DNA of 44,683 bases. Origin: Frankiaceae bacterium (GTDB taxonomy: Bacteria > Actinomycetota > Actinomycetes > JAFAQI01). This document shows, one piece after another, positions 17,125 through 24,827 of this stretch. The translations under genes and the position numbers were made by a program. Location of the stretch: the NCBI GenBank assembly GCA_030840525.1, contig JAVEEI010000015.1, positions 1 to 44,683 of the forward strand, given 5' to 3'. The notes below the pieces were generated by a model. The model worked only from the letters and a program-made list of their open reading frames with translations. It was not told the origin of the DNA and searched no databases. Position 1 is the stretch's first letter; every line of letters starts with the position of its first letter.

Positions 17125-17463
17125 TCAGGTCGCGTCGGCGTCGTACGGCGGCGGCTCGCCCGGGCCGAGCGCCGGCGCCATCACCGGCGCCCGGCTGGCC
17201 AGCGCGACCGCAGCGGCCGGCTCGTCGTCGTCGAGGACCGACGCGACGATGCGGCGCGGGTGCAGCGAGGCGAGGTCGAGGTCGGCGATCTCCGGCCCGA
17301 GCTCGGCCTTCAGGTCTGCCGCGGCCCCGCGCGCGAGCGTGCGGAACTGGCGGACCGCGCGGACCGCGTCGGCGGCCGCCTTGGGCAGCCGGTCCGGGCC
17401 GAACACGACCAGCCCGACGACCGCGAGCACGACCAGCTCGGACCAGCCGACGTGGCTGAACAT
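17125..17463 (-). CDS. tatB: Sec-independent protein translocase subunit TatB
   Basis: This 112-residue protein has the TatB signature: a short N-terminal membrane helix (LVVLAVVGLVVFGPDRLP) with the conserved F-G-P hinge. An amphipathic helix (RAVRQFRTLARGAAADLKAELGPE) and an acidic disordered tail follow. It recognises twin-arginine substrates together with TatC. The HtrA stop overlaps the start (GTGATG), so ATG 17463 or GTG 17466 is used through translational coupling. The htrA-tatB order matches Mycobacterium tuberculosis Rv1223-Rv1224. Confidence 0.92.
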   Translation of the reverse strand: MFSHVGWSELVVLAVVGLVVFGPDRLPKAAADAVRAVRQFRTLARGAAADLKAELGPEIADLDLASLHPRRIVASVLDDDEPAAAVALASRAPVMAPALGPGEPPPYDADAT

Positions 17464-18611
17464 CACTCGCTCCGGGCCGAGCCGAGGACGACGGTCGTCG
17501 TATGCCGGTGCCCGCCGCGCAGGTACGTCAACGTCAAGCGGTCGCCGGGCGCGTGCTTGCGGATCGCGACGATGAGCTCTTCCGGCGAGGTGATCTTCTC
17601 GCCGTTCGCGGCCACGATGACGTCGCCGCCGCGCAGGCCGGCGCGGTCGGCCGGGCCGCCGGGCGTCACCGCCGTACCGTTGGGGTCGGCGATCTTCGCG
17701 CCGTCGCCGGTGAACGCGGTGTCGAGGTGTACGCCGATGACCGCGTGGGTCGCGAAGCCGCGCTTGAGGATCTCGGTCGCGATCCGCTTCGCCTGGTCGA
17801 TCGGGATCGCGAACCCGAGGCCGATGCTGCCGCCCTGCCCGGTCGACGCGTCACCGGACAGCGTCGCGATCGCCGAGTTGACGCCGACGACCGCGCCCGA
17901 CATGTCGACCAGCGGACCGCCGGAGTTGCCCGGGTTGATCGCCGCGTCGGTTTGGATCGCGTCGATGATGTTGTCGGTGTTGCCGCTGCCGCTGTCGCTC
18001 GCCGCGACCGGCCGGTCGAGCGCGCTGACGATGCCGGTCGTGACGGTACCGGCGAGACCGAGCGGCGAGCCGACGGCGATCACCGGGTCGCCGACGCGCA
18101 GGCTCGACGACGAGCCGAGCGTCGCGGGCCGCAGACCCTTGACGTTCGCGACCCGGACGAGGGCGAGGTCGCTCACGGGGTCGGGGTGGCCGACGATCGT
18201 GCCCTTGGCCGACGTCTTGTCCGGGAAGACGACCGTCAGCTTGCCGCCGCTGGCCACGGCCGAGACGACGTGGTTGTTGGTGAGGATGTAACCGGCGCTG
18301 CTGATGACGATGCCGGTGCCGGTGTCGCCGCCGCTGCCGGTGCGGACCTCGATCGACACGACGCTCGGCAGGATCTTCGCGGCCACCGCGGCAACCGACC
18401 CTTGCGACCGCGCGACTACCGGCGCGGTGCTCGCTCCCGTCTGGCCGAGCGTCACCGTCTTCGGCGCGGCCCCGCTGTCGTCGGCGGCATGCACGACGAG
18501 CCCGCCGACCGTACCGGCGAACACCGCCGCGATCCCGGCGGTGAGGGCCACGACCGGCCACGTCATCGCCGGCGCCGGCGGATGGGCGGGCTGCTCCGGA
18601 GGCCAGGTCAC
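17463..18611 (-). CDS. htrA: HtrA/DegP-like membrane-anchored serine protease
   Basis: This 382-residue protein has one membrane helix at residues 17-40 and then a trypsin-like domain. The catalytic triad is visible: H114 (TNNHVV), D148 (DPVSDLALV) and S230 (PGNSGGPL). A PDZ domain follows at about 290-375 (GTAVTPGGPADRAGLRGGDVIVAANG). It degrades or refolds damaged exported proteins outside the membrane. The cytoplasmic head is short (16 residues) compared with mycobacterial HtrA, which has a much longer one. I chose GTG 18611 because the coding signal starts there and the divergent methyltransferase begins 79 bases away. In relatives sigE and rseA precede this gene; here they do not. Confidence 0.93.
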   Translation of the reverse strand: MTWPPEQPAHPPAPAMTWPVVALTAGIAAVFAGTVGGLVVHAADDSGAAPKTVTLGQTGASTAPVVARSQGSVAAVAAKILPSVVSIEVRTGSGGDTGTGIVISSAGYILTNNHVVSAVASGGKLTVVFPDKTSAKGTIVGHPDPVSDLALVRVANVKGLRPATLGSSSSLRVGDPVIAVGSPLGLAGTVTTGIVSALDRPVAASDSGSGNTDNIIDAIQTDAAINPGNSGGPLVDMSGAVVGVNSAIATLSGDASTGQGGSIGLGFAIPIDQAKRIATEILKRGFATHAVIGVHLDTAFTGDGAKIADPNGTAVTPGGPADRAGLRGGDVIVAANGEKITSPEELIVAIRKHAPGDRLTLTYLRGGHRHTTTVVLGSARSE

Positions 18612-18677
18612 CCGACCATTGTCACCCGCCCGACTGTGAGGTCCCGCCGCCCGTAGGCTGGGCGAAAACCCGACAGC

Positions 18678-18684
18678 AAGGAGG
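18678..18684 (+). promoter_or_regulatory. Perfect Shine-Dalgarno that decides an ATC start
   Basis: AAGGAGG lies five bases before ATC at 18690. No ATG, GTG or TTG exists in this frame between the upstream stop at 18654 and codon 18807, so this ribosome-binding site points to ATC as initiator. Confidence 0.65.
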
Positions 18685-18689
18685 CCGGC

Positions 18690-19340
18690 ATCAGCGCATC
18701 GGACGAAGGCGCGGTCGCCGTACGACGGCAGGCGTTCCTCGAGGCGTGGCTGCCCGAGGACGACGTCCTGGTCGCGGCGCGCCGGCGCGGGGCCGAGCTG
18801 GGCGCCGTGCCGATCGGCCCGGGCGGCGGCGCGATGCTTCGCTTCCTCGCCGCGTCCGTCTCCGCGCGCGCGGTCGTGGAGATCGGCACCGGTGCCGGCG
18901 TCTCCGGGCTGTGGCTGCTGCGCGGCATGGCGCCGGACGGCGTCCTCACCACGATCGACATCGAGGCCGAGCACCAGCGCGCGGCGAAGGAGGCGTTCGC
19001 CGAGGCGCGCATCCCGCCGAACCGCGCGCGGCTCATCACCGGCCGCGCGCTCGACGTGCTCCCCCGGCTGACCGACGGCGCGTACGACCTCGTGTTCGGC
19101 GACGCGGCCAAGGGCGAGTACCCCGACTACCTCGCCGCGGCGTTGCGGTTGCTGCGCCCCGGCGGGCTGGTCGTGTTCGACAACGCGCTGTGGCACGACC
19201 GGGTGCCGGACACGTCCGCGCGCGATCCGGAGACCGTCGCCGTACGCGAGCTGCTGAAGACCGTGCGTGACGACGACCGGCTGGTGCCGGTGCTCTCCGG
19301 TGCCGGCGACGGCTTGCTCGCCGCGGTCGTCCGCGACTGA
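18690..19340 (+). CDS. Class I SAM-dependent O-methyltransferase
   Basis: This approximately 216-residue protein has the family's N-terminal helix (FLEAWLPEDDVLVAARRRG), then the SAM motif I VVEIGTGAGVSGLWLL. The acidic TTIDIEAEHQ binds the ribose, and DLVFGDAAKGEYPDYL and PGGLVVFDNALWHD are typical of caffeoyl-CoA-like O-methyltransferases. The first conventional start codon in frame, GTG 18807, would delete the conserved N-terminal 39 residues. ATC 18690, five bases behind AAGGAGG, keeps them. The Mycobacterium tuberculosis counterpart is Rv1220c. The substrate is unknown. It is divergent from htrA and converges on glgC. Confidence 0.85.
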   Translation: MSASDEGAVAVRRQAFLEAWLPEDDVLVAARRRGAELGAVPIGPGGGAMLRFLAASVSARAVVEIGTGAGVSGLWLLRGMAPDGVLTTIDIEAEHQRAAKEAFAEARIPPNRARLITGRALDVLPRLTDGAYDLVFGDAAKGEYPDYLAAALRLLRPGGLVVFDNALWHDRVPDTSARDPETVAVRELLKTVRDDDRLVPVLSGAGDGLLAAVVRD

Positions 19341-19352
19341 GCCACCGCGCGG

Positions 19353-20588
19353 TTACTCGCGGACCGTCTGGCCCTTGCCGATCACGACGACGCCGCCTTC
19401 GCTGACGTGGAAGCCGCGGGCGCGGTCCTCGTCGTGGTCGACCCCGATGCGTACGCCGGCCGGGATCACGACGCCCTTGTCGACGATCGCCCGACGTACT
19501 TGCGCGCCGCGGCCGACGTCGACCCCGTGCATGAGTACGGCGCCTTCGACCACCGCGCGGCTGTGCACGTGCGCGCCCGGCGACAGCACGGACTGGCGCA
19601 CCTCGCCGCCCGAGACGATGCAACCGGGTGAGACGAGCGACTCGATCGCGTGGCCGGTGCGGCCCGGCTCGTCGTGCACGAACTTCGCCGGCGGCAGCGG
19701 CGGCGTGTGCGTCAGGATCGGCCACTGCCGGTTGTAGAGGTTGAACACCGGCGAGACCGACACGAGATCCATGTGCGCGTCGTAGTAGCTGTCGATGCTG
19801 CCGACGTCGCGCCAGTAGCCGGCGTCGCGCTCGGTCACGCCGGGCACGTGGTTGTCGGCGAAGTCGTAGACCTGCGCGTCGCCCTGCGCGACGAGCATCG
19901 GGATGACGTTGCCGCCCATGTCGTGCACCGAGCCTTCGTCGTACGCGTCCTTGCGGACGGCGTCGAGGAGCACCTCGGTCGAGAACACGTAGTTGCCCAT
20001 CGACGCGTACGTGCGGTCGGCGTCGTCGGGCAGGCCGGGCGGGTCGGCCGGCTTCTCGAGGAACGCGTCGATCCGGCGGCCGTCGCTGGTCTGGATGACT
20101 CCGAACGCCGACGCCTGCGACCGCGGCACCCGGATGCCCGCGACGGTGACGCCGGCGCCCGATGCGATGTGCTGGCGCACCATCTGCGCCGGGTCCATCC
20201 GGTAGACGTGGTCGGCACCGAACACGACGACGTACTGCGGCTGCTCGTCGTACACCAGGTTGAGCGACTGGTAGATCGCGTCGGCGGAGCCTTGGTACCA
20301 GCGCGGGCCGAGGCGTTGCTGCGCCGGCACCGGCGTGACGTAGTTGCCGAGCAGCGACGACATCCGCCAGGTGAGCGAGATGTGCCGGTCGAGCGAGTGC
20401 GACTTGTACTGCGTCAGCACGACGATGCGCAGATAGTCGGCGTTGACAAGGTTGGACAGGACGAAGTCGACGAGCCGGTAGATGCCGCCGAACGGCACCG
20501 CGGGCTTCGCCCGGTCCGCGGTCAGCGGCCAGAGCCGCTTGCCCTCGCCACCGGCGAGCACCATGCCGAGCACGCCTCGTTGCGCCAT
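19353..20588 (-). CDS. glgC: Glucose-1-phosphate adenylyltransferase (ADP-glucose pyrophosphorylase)
   Basis: This 411-residue enzyme makes ADP-glucose from glucose-1-phosphate and ATP, the activated donor for glycogen and alpha-glucan. Visible motifs are the nucleotide-binding [28 protein letters not shown], broken here as [11 protein letters not shown] and KPAVPFGG. Others are [13 protein letters not shown] (metal site), [29 protein letters not shown] and the left-handed beta-helix end ([20 protein letters not shown]). Length matches the family. The ATG start at 20588 has GGGAGA eight bases upstream. It is divergent from glgA, an arrangement shared with Mycobacterium tuberculosis Rv1212c/Rv1213. 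Confidence 0.96.
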   Translation of the reverse strand: MAQRGVLGMVLAGGEGKRLWPLTADRAKPAVPFGGIYRLVDFVLSNLVNADYLRIVVLTQYKSHSLDRHISLTWRMSSLLGNYVTPVPAQQRLGPRWYQGSADAIYQSLNLVYDEQPQYVVVFGADHVYRMDPAQMVRQHIASGAGVTVAGIRVPRSQASAFGVIQTSDGRRIDAFLEKPADPPGLPDDADRTYASMGNYVFSTEVLLDAVRKDAYDEGSVHDMGGNVIPMLVAQGDAQVYDFADNHVPGVTERDAGYWRDVGSIDSYYDAHMDLVSVSPVFNLYNRQWPILTHTPPLPPAKFVHDEPGRTGHAIESLVSPGCIVSGGEVRQSVLSPGAHVHSRAVVEGAVLMHGVDVGRGAQVRRAIVDKGVVIPAGVRIGVDHDEDRARGFHVSEGGVVVIGKGQTVRE

Positions 20589-20610
20589 GCGGCCATTCTC
20601 CCTGCATCGC

Positions 20611-20665
20611 GCCAGAGTGTGTGCGGTCGCGGTCGTCATAGCCACCGCGGCCGCGCACACTTGGC
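20611..20665. promoter_or_regulatory. Near-perfect inverted repeat between glgC and glgA
   Basis: The arm 20611-20632 and the arm 20645-20665 pair over about 21 positions with one bulged G and two G-U pairs when read as RNA, around a 12-base loop. It sits in the divergent promoter region, 22 bases from the glgC start and 27 from the glgA start, and could be an operator or an mRNA leader hairpin. Confidence 0.55.
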
Positions 20666-20692
20666 CGCCGCCGACCTCCTAGTCTGTCGCAG

Positions 20693-21826
20693 GTGCGAGT
20701 CGGGCTGCTGACGAGGGAATGGCCGCCGGACGTCTACGGCGGCGCCGGCGTGCACGTCGAGTTCCTCGCCCGCGAGCTCGACCGGCTCGTCGACCTGCGG
20801 GTCGAGGCGTTCGCCGCGCACGGCAGCTGGGACCGGCTCGACGGCGCGAACGCGGCGCTCCAGGTGCTGAGCACCGACCTGTCGATGGCCGCCGCCGTGG
20901 CCGACCGCGACCTCGTCCACTCGCACACGTGGTACGCGAACCTCGCCGGCCACCTCGCGAAGCTGCTGCACGACCGGCCGCACGTCGTGACGTCGCACTC
21001 GCTCGAACCGCTGCGGCCGTGGAAGGCCGAGCAGCTCGGCGGCGGCTACCGGGTGTCGTCGTGGGCGGAGAAGACCGCGCTCGAGGCCGCCGACGCGGTC
21101 ATCGCGGTCTCGGCCGGGATGCGGGCCGACGTGCTGTCGGCGTACCCGGCAGTCGACCCGGCGCGGGTGCACGTCGTGCACAACGGCATCGACACCGCGC
21201 TGTTCGCGCCCGCCCCCGACCCCGCGGTGTTGAGCGCGCTGGGCCTCGACCCGGCCCGCCCGGTCGTCGTGTACGTCGGCCGGATCACCCGGCAGAAGGG
21301 ATTGCCGCACCTGCTCCGCGCGATGCGCGCGGTACGGCGGTCGGCGCAGCTCGTGCTGTGCGCGAGCGCCCCGGACACACCGCAGATCGCGGCCGAGGTA
21401 GAAGACGGAGTCACCGCGCTGGTCGAGAGCGGCACCGACGTGCTGTGGCTGCGCGACCCGCTGCCGCGCGACCAGCTCGTCCGGCTGCTCTCGTCGTCCA
21501 CGCTGTTCGTCTGCCCGTCGGTCTACGAGCCGCTCGGCATCGTCAACCTCGAGGCGATGGCCTGCGCCATCCCCGTCGTGGCGAGCGACGTCGGCGGCAT
21601 CCCCGAGGTCGTGGTCGACGGCGAGACCGGCCTGCTCGTCCGGTACGACGCCGACGACGCGGCCGGGTACGAGGCCGGCCTGGCGCGCGCGGTCGAGTCA
21701 GTGCTGGACGACCCGGGCCGGGCCCGCGCGATGGGGGCGGCCGGCCGGGCGCGGGCCGAGCGTCACTTCAGCTGGCCGTCGATCGCCGAGCAGACGGTCG
21801 AGATCTACGCGTCCGTCACGCGGTAG
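20693..21826 (+). CDS. glgA: GT4 glycosyltransferase, ADP-glucose-dependent glycogen/maltose-1-phosphate synthase
   Basis: This 377-residue GT-B enzyme belongs to the actinobacterial GlgA/GlgM type. It has the donor-loop start REWPPDVYGGAGVHVEFLARE, HSHTWYAN, HVVHNGIDT, YVGRITRQKGLPHLL, and the catalytic glutamates in YEPLGIVNLEAMA. The Mycobacterium tuberculosis homologue Rv1212c makes maltose-1-phosphate from ADP-glucose, so this one could do the same rather than elongate glycogen directly. It starts at GTG 20693 and is divergent from glgC, which supplies its substrate. Confidence 0.92.
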   Translation: MRVGLLTREWPPDVYGGAGVHVEFLARELDRLVDLRVEAFAAHGSWDRLDGANAALQVLSTDLSMAAAVADRDLVHSHTWYANLAGHLAKLLHDRPHVVTSHSLEPLRPWKAEQLGGGYRVSSWAEKTALEAADAVIAVSAGMRADVLSAYPAVDPARVHVVHNGIDTALFAPAPDPAVLSALGLDPARPVVVYVGRITRQKGLPHLLRAMRAVRRSAQLVLCASAPDTPQIAAEVEDGVTALVESGTDVLWLRDPLPRDQLVRLLSSSTLFVCPSVYEPLGIVNLEAMACAIPVVASDVGGIPEVVVDGETGLLVRYDADDAAGYEAGLARAVESVLDDPGRARAMGAAGRARAERHFSWPSIAEQTVEIYASVTR

Positions 21827-21853
21827 CCGCCGCAGGCCGCCGTACGGCGCAAC

Positions 21854-21890
21854 GGCCATTGCCGGTTACCGGGCCCCCGGGGCAGTGGCC
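21854..21890 (+). terminator. Hairpin after glgA
   Basis: ggccattgcc at 21854-21863 pairs with ggcagtggcc at 21881-21890 (ten pairs, one U-G) around a GC-rich 17-base loop. It starts 28 bases after the glgA stop and is followed by atatagctct. No long U-tract. Confidence 0.5.
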
Positions 21891-22007
21891 ATATAGCTCT
21901 GCGGACAGAGAATGCTCGGTAGTAGGTATGTGCCTGAATCCGGGCAGAACCCGACACCAGCACCGTTTTCCTTCCCCGGGGACTAGTCATAAAGGATGGT
22001 CTGATCT

Positions 22008-22037
22008 CACCCTTCTGGGGGGTGCGCTTCTGCCCCC
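22008..22037 (+). promoter_or_regulatory. Leader with alternative hairpins before the secreted-protein cassette
   Basis: CACCC 22008-22012 can pair with GGGTG 22020-22024, or the G run 22017-22022 can pair with the C run 22033-22037. The two pairings exclude each other and lie 20-50 bases before the first gene of the cassette. No known riboswitch consensus was recognised. Confidence 0.25.
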
Positions 22038-22057
22038 GATTCCCCGAAACCCGCAAC

Positions 22058-22486
22058 ATGGGTTCACATTCGGAAAGCTCTCGTGCTTGGCGAGGCGGGC
22101 GTCTGGCCCGGTTCGCCGTCCCCGCCGTCGCCGGCGTGGTGGTCTTCGGCGCGGTCACCGCGTTCGCGGCCACCCTGTCCGTCAGCGGCAAGACGCTCGG
22201 GTCCGGCAACGCGACTGTGTCGAGTTGCAACTCCGGCGCCACCGTGACCTACACGACCGCGTACTCGGCCACGCTGCCGGGCTACAAGGTCGCGACGGCT
22301 CCGGTGACGACGGCAGCGGCCTGCAGCGGCTTCGCGTACAAGGTGACGCTCACCGGCGCCGCGAACGCCTCGCTCGCCGAGGTCACCGGCACTCTCGACG
22401 CCTCCGGCAACGCGACGCCCGACTTCAGCGCAAGCAACATCGCGGCGGCCAACGTGACGGGCGTCTCGGTCGTCATCACAGGCTGA
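22058..22486 (+). CDS. Small secreted beta-rich protein 1
   Basis: This 142-residue protein has a basic head (RAWRGGRLAR), a hydrophobic helix (FAVPAVAGVVVFGAVTAFA) and then a mature part beginning ATLSVSGKTLGSGNATVSSC. It is rich in Thr, Ser, Ala and Val and has two cysteines, in SSC and AACSG. This resembles exported proteins found beside ER-type signal peptidases in many actinobacteria, which are cut by SipW-like enzymes. ATG 22058 is chosen; GTG 22022 is in frame 12 codons earlier. The gene leads a four-gene cassette whose last member is the signal peptidase. Fibre or surface-layer formation is only a guess, from TasA/SipW analogy. Confidence 0.7.
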   Translation: MGSHSESSRAWRGGRLARFAVPAVAGVVVFGAVTAFAATLSVSGKTLGSGNATVSSCNSGATVTYTTAYSATLPGYKVATAPVTTAAACSGFAYKVTLTGAANASLAEVTGTLDASGNATPDFSASNIAAANVTGVSVVITG

Positions 22487-22493
22487 TCGGGCC

Positions 22494-22883
22494 GTGCGCG
22501 AAGGTCGCGCCGTCGCAGCGTTCGCCGGGCTTGCTCTCGCGCTTGTCGCGTGGCCCGGCAGCGCTGCGGCGACGTCCATCGCACCGAATCCGAAGCAGGT
22601 GAGCGAAGCCTTCACGGCGACAAGCTCGTGCGGCTCGCTCGCCGGCATCGGCGTCGCGTGGACGGCGACGGCGAACGTCGTCAGCAGCGTGTCGTTGACC
22701 TCCATCCCGGCGGCGTGCGCGGGTGGCCGGCTGTCGCTCACGCTCGTGGGCACCGGCAACGCCTCGCTCGCGTCCGCCGGACCCGTCAACGTCGCGGGTA
22801 CGTCGCTGACGCTCGGCTCGCTGACCGGATCGGCGACCGCCACGTCGGTCACCGCGGCGTACGTCTCCGTCGTCGGGCCATGA
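22494..22883 (+). CDS. Small secreted beta-rich protein 2
   Basis: This 129-residue protein has a signal peptide (VAAFAGLALALVAWPGSAAA) and a mature domain clearly related to the protein encoded just upstream. Both share SSC, then AAC[SA]G, then an L-x-L-x-G-x-x-NASLA segment and a similar end (VTgvSVV versus VTAAYVSVV). The two cysteines likely form a disulphide. It starts at GTG 22494, seven bases after the previous stop, and its stop overlaps the next start as ATGA. Confidence 0.7.
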   Translation: MREGRAVAAFAGLALALVAWPGSAAATSIAPNPKQVSEAFTATSSCGSLAGIGVAWTATANVVSSVSLTSIPAACAGGRLSLTLVGTGNASLASAGPVNVAGTSLTLGSLTGSATATSVTAAYVSVVGP

Positions 22884-23506
22884 CCCGCGGGCTCGCGGCC
22901 GCGGCAGCCGTCGTCGTCGTGTCGGCCGGTACGGCGTGGGCCGCCGGCCTCACGCTGACCTCGGCACACCTCGGCGCGAGCTCGCTGACATCGCCGGTGA
23001 TGTTCCCCGTGTCCGTGACCCTCGCCAACAAGACCAACGGCACGGTGGGCAAGGTGCAGAGCGGCGACACCGTCACGTTCGTCTGGTCGCAACCGGTCGA
23101 CGAGACCACGTTGTGCAGCGGCTGGTCGAACGCGTCGTCGACGCAGCTGCTGACGTTGCAGTGGTCGGTGGTCAACGGCGCGAGCGGTGCCGACGACACG
23201 TTGCAGGCCACCGGCTCGTCCGCGACCTGCGCGACCGGCCTGCACGTGGGCACCGTCGACCTCGGCTCGGCGGGGTACGACACGGGCAGTACGGCGATCG
23301 ACTTCACGACGACGACGAACGCGCTGACGGTGGGCTCGACGACCACGACGCTGGTCGTGACGTTGGGCGGCGGGTCGGCCGTCAACGCCGGAACGGTCGC
23401 GTCCGGGAACGCCGCGGTCTGGACCCCGGACTCGGCGGTCAAGGACCGCAGTGCGCGTACCTGCCGCACGAACCTCGCCAAATCGTCGTCGACCGTGCAG
23501 TTCTGA
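22880..23506 (+). CDS. Secreted Thr/Ser-rich protein 3
   Basis: This 208-residue protein has a signal peptide (LAAAAAVVVVSAGTAWAA) and a larger Thr/Ser/Val-rich mature domain with three cysteines (LCSGW, ATCATG, RTCRTN). The segment AGLTLTSAHLGASSL echoes ATLSVSGKTLGSGNA of protein 1, so all three may share an N-terminal strand. Its ATG overlaps the preceding stop (ATGA), and GAGGAG near its end serves the downstream signal peptidase. The function is unknown; it probably is a substrate of that peptidase. Confidence 0.68.
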   Translation: MTRGLAAAAAVVVVSAGTAWAAGLTLTSAHLGASSLTSPVMFPVSVTLANKTNGTVGKVQSGDTVTFVWSQPVDETTLCSGWSNASSTQLLTLQWSVVNGASGADDTLQATGSSATCATGLHVGTVDLGSAGYDTGSTAIDFTTTTNALTVGSTTTTLVVTLGGGSAVNAGTVASGNAAVWTPDSAVKDRSARTCRTNLAKSSSTVQF

Positions 23507-23517
23507 GGAGCCTCGCC

Positions 23518-24024
23518 ATGCGACAGGGTCTGCGGTCGACCGGCTGGATGCTGCTCATCGCCACGCTCGGCCTGCTCGCGATGTTCTGGCCGCAGTCGCT
23601 CGGCGGGCAGGTCGCGTACGTGCGCGTCGACGGGCACTCGATGGACCCGACGTTCCACCTCGGTGACCTCGCCGTCGTCCGCCGGCAGTCTTCGTACCGC
23701 ATCGGCGACCCGGTCGCGTACCGGATCCCGAAGGGTGAGTTCGGCGCCGGCGCGCTGGTGATCCACCGCCTCGTCGGCGGCAACGGGACGACCGGCTACG
23801 TCACCAGGGGCGACAACAAGACCGTGAACGACGAGTGGCACCCGAAGACCGGCGACATCGTCGGCCGGGTGCGTTACGACATCCCGGGCTTCGGCACGAA
23901 GCTCGCGGCGCTGACGAAGCCGGCGTACCTCGGTGGTCTCGTCGCGGCGCTCACGGTGCTGGTGATGCTGCTGCCGACCGCGCCGCGGCAGCCTGGACCG
24001 CGAGAGTCAGCCGCACACTCGTGA
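23518..24024 (+). CDS. ER/SipW-type signal peptidase I (S26B)
   Basis: This 168-residue protein has an N-terminal membrane helix (MLLIATLGLLAMFWP), the catalytic serine S41 in DGHSMDPTFHLGD and a C-terminal helix (GGLVAALTVLVMLLP). Instead of the lysine of bacterial LepB it has H83 (VIHRLV), followed by D99 (TRGDNK). This is the Ser-His-Asp pattern of SipW, archaeal and ER signal peptidases. Two membrane helices also fit that class. It would cleave exported proteins with non-standard signal peptides, most simply the three encoded upstream. ATG 23518 follows GAGGAG by seven bases. Confidence 0.88.
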   Translation: MRQGLRSTGWMLLIATLGLLAMFWPQSLGGQVAYVRVDGHSMDPTFHLGDLAVVRRQSSYRIGDPVAYRIPKGEFGAGALVIHRLVGGNGTTGYVTRGDNKTVNDEWHPKTGDIVGRVRYDIPGFGTKLAALTKPAYLGGLVAALTVLVMLLPTAPRQPGPRESAAHS

Positions 24025-24041
24025 CGTCGTAACCGAGCGGG

Positions 24042-24827
24042 TCAGCGCGGCGGGTCCCCCTTCCACAGCACGGTGTTCACGATCGGGTCGGCGAACAGCG
24101 CGACGTACGAGTCGGCCGCACTCGCGTGACCGTCGTTGAGGCCGCCGTTCTCGAAGCTGTACTTGTGGTAGTCGCCGAGGACGATCGCGAGCACGGCGAC
24201 GTTCCCCTTCACCGCCGCGGACACGATCGCGCGGGTCGTGTTGCCGCTGCCTGACCCACCTTGCGGTGCGACGTCGTACGCCGCGCCGTAACCGAGCTGG
24301 TAGCCGACCGCCGCGTTCGGCAGGACGTACGCCTGGTGCGCGTCCGGCAGGTGGTTGGAGACCCAGCTCTCGACCACCTGTTGTGCCGTCTGACCGCTGG
24401 CCGCGACACCCTTGAACTGGATGGCGCCGTCGCTGCCGTAGTCGAGGGTGAGGCTGTCCGGCTGGCTGGCCGGCGAGACCTTGCCGCCGGGCTCGTCGAA
24501 GTAGGTGACCGCGAACCCGAACTGCGACGAGGTGTACGGGTGGCCCGCTTGCACCGGCGGGCCGTTCGGCGGCCGGTAGCAGGTGAGGCCGCAGTCGCCC
24601 GGGCCCGGCTTCGCGACGATCGCGATCGCCGCGAGCAGTACGCCGACCGCGCCCAGCCCGGCACCGAGCAGGTAGAGCATCTTGTGGTGGCCGATGCGCC
24701 GCGCGACGGCGGTCGTGGGCGCGACCGGGTACGGCATGACCACCGACGCCGGCGGCGCCGAGGCGGCCGGTGGCGGTGGCGGTGGCGGGCTCGAAGGTGG
24801 CGGGGGCGGCGGCGCGGTGCGGCTCAT
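24042..24827 (-). CDS. Polyproline-headed single-span membrane protein A
   Basis: This 261-residue protein begins with two proline runs (residues 6-20), then a cytoplasmic linker, one membrane helix (MLYLLGAGLGAVGVLLAAIAIV, about 50-71) and an outer domain starting CGLTCYRPPNG. The outer domain (YTSSQFGFAVTYFDE ... AVKGNVAVLAIVLGDYHKYSF ... FADPIVNTVLW) looks like a PsbP/LpqN-type beta-sandwich, which is my inference. It is the last gene of the seven-gene operon, starting within the stop of the preceding gene (ATGA) with GGAGGAGAC upstream. The gene ends 17 bases from the convergent signal peptidase gene. The function is unknown. Confidence 0.7.
   Translation of the reverse strand: MSRTAPPPPPPSSPPPPPPPAASAPPASVVMPYPVAPTTAVARRIGHHKMLYLLGAGLGAVGVLLAAIAIVAKPGPGDCGLTCYRPPNGPPVQAGHPYTSSQFGFAVTYFDEPGGKVSPASQPDSLTLDYGSDGAIQFKGVAASGQTAQQVVESWVSNHLPDAHQAYVLPNAAVGYQLGYGAAYDVAPQGGSGSGNTTRAIVSAAVKGNVAVLAIVLGDYHKYSFENGGLNDGHASAADSYVALFADPIVNTVLWKGDPPR

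Noticed and set aside
24760..24825. GGTGGC-type DNA repeats as a microsatellite or CRISPR
   Set aside because: They encode the polyproline head of the minus-strand protein; there are no spacers or regular repeat units. Similar tracts at 31570-31640 and 34738-34795 have the same explanation.
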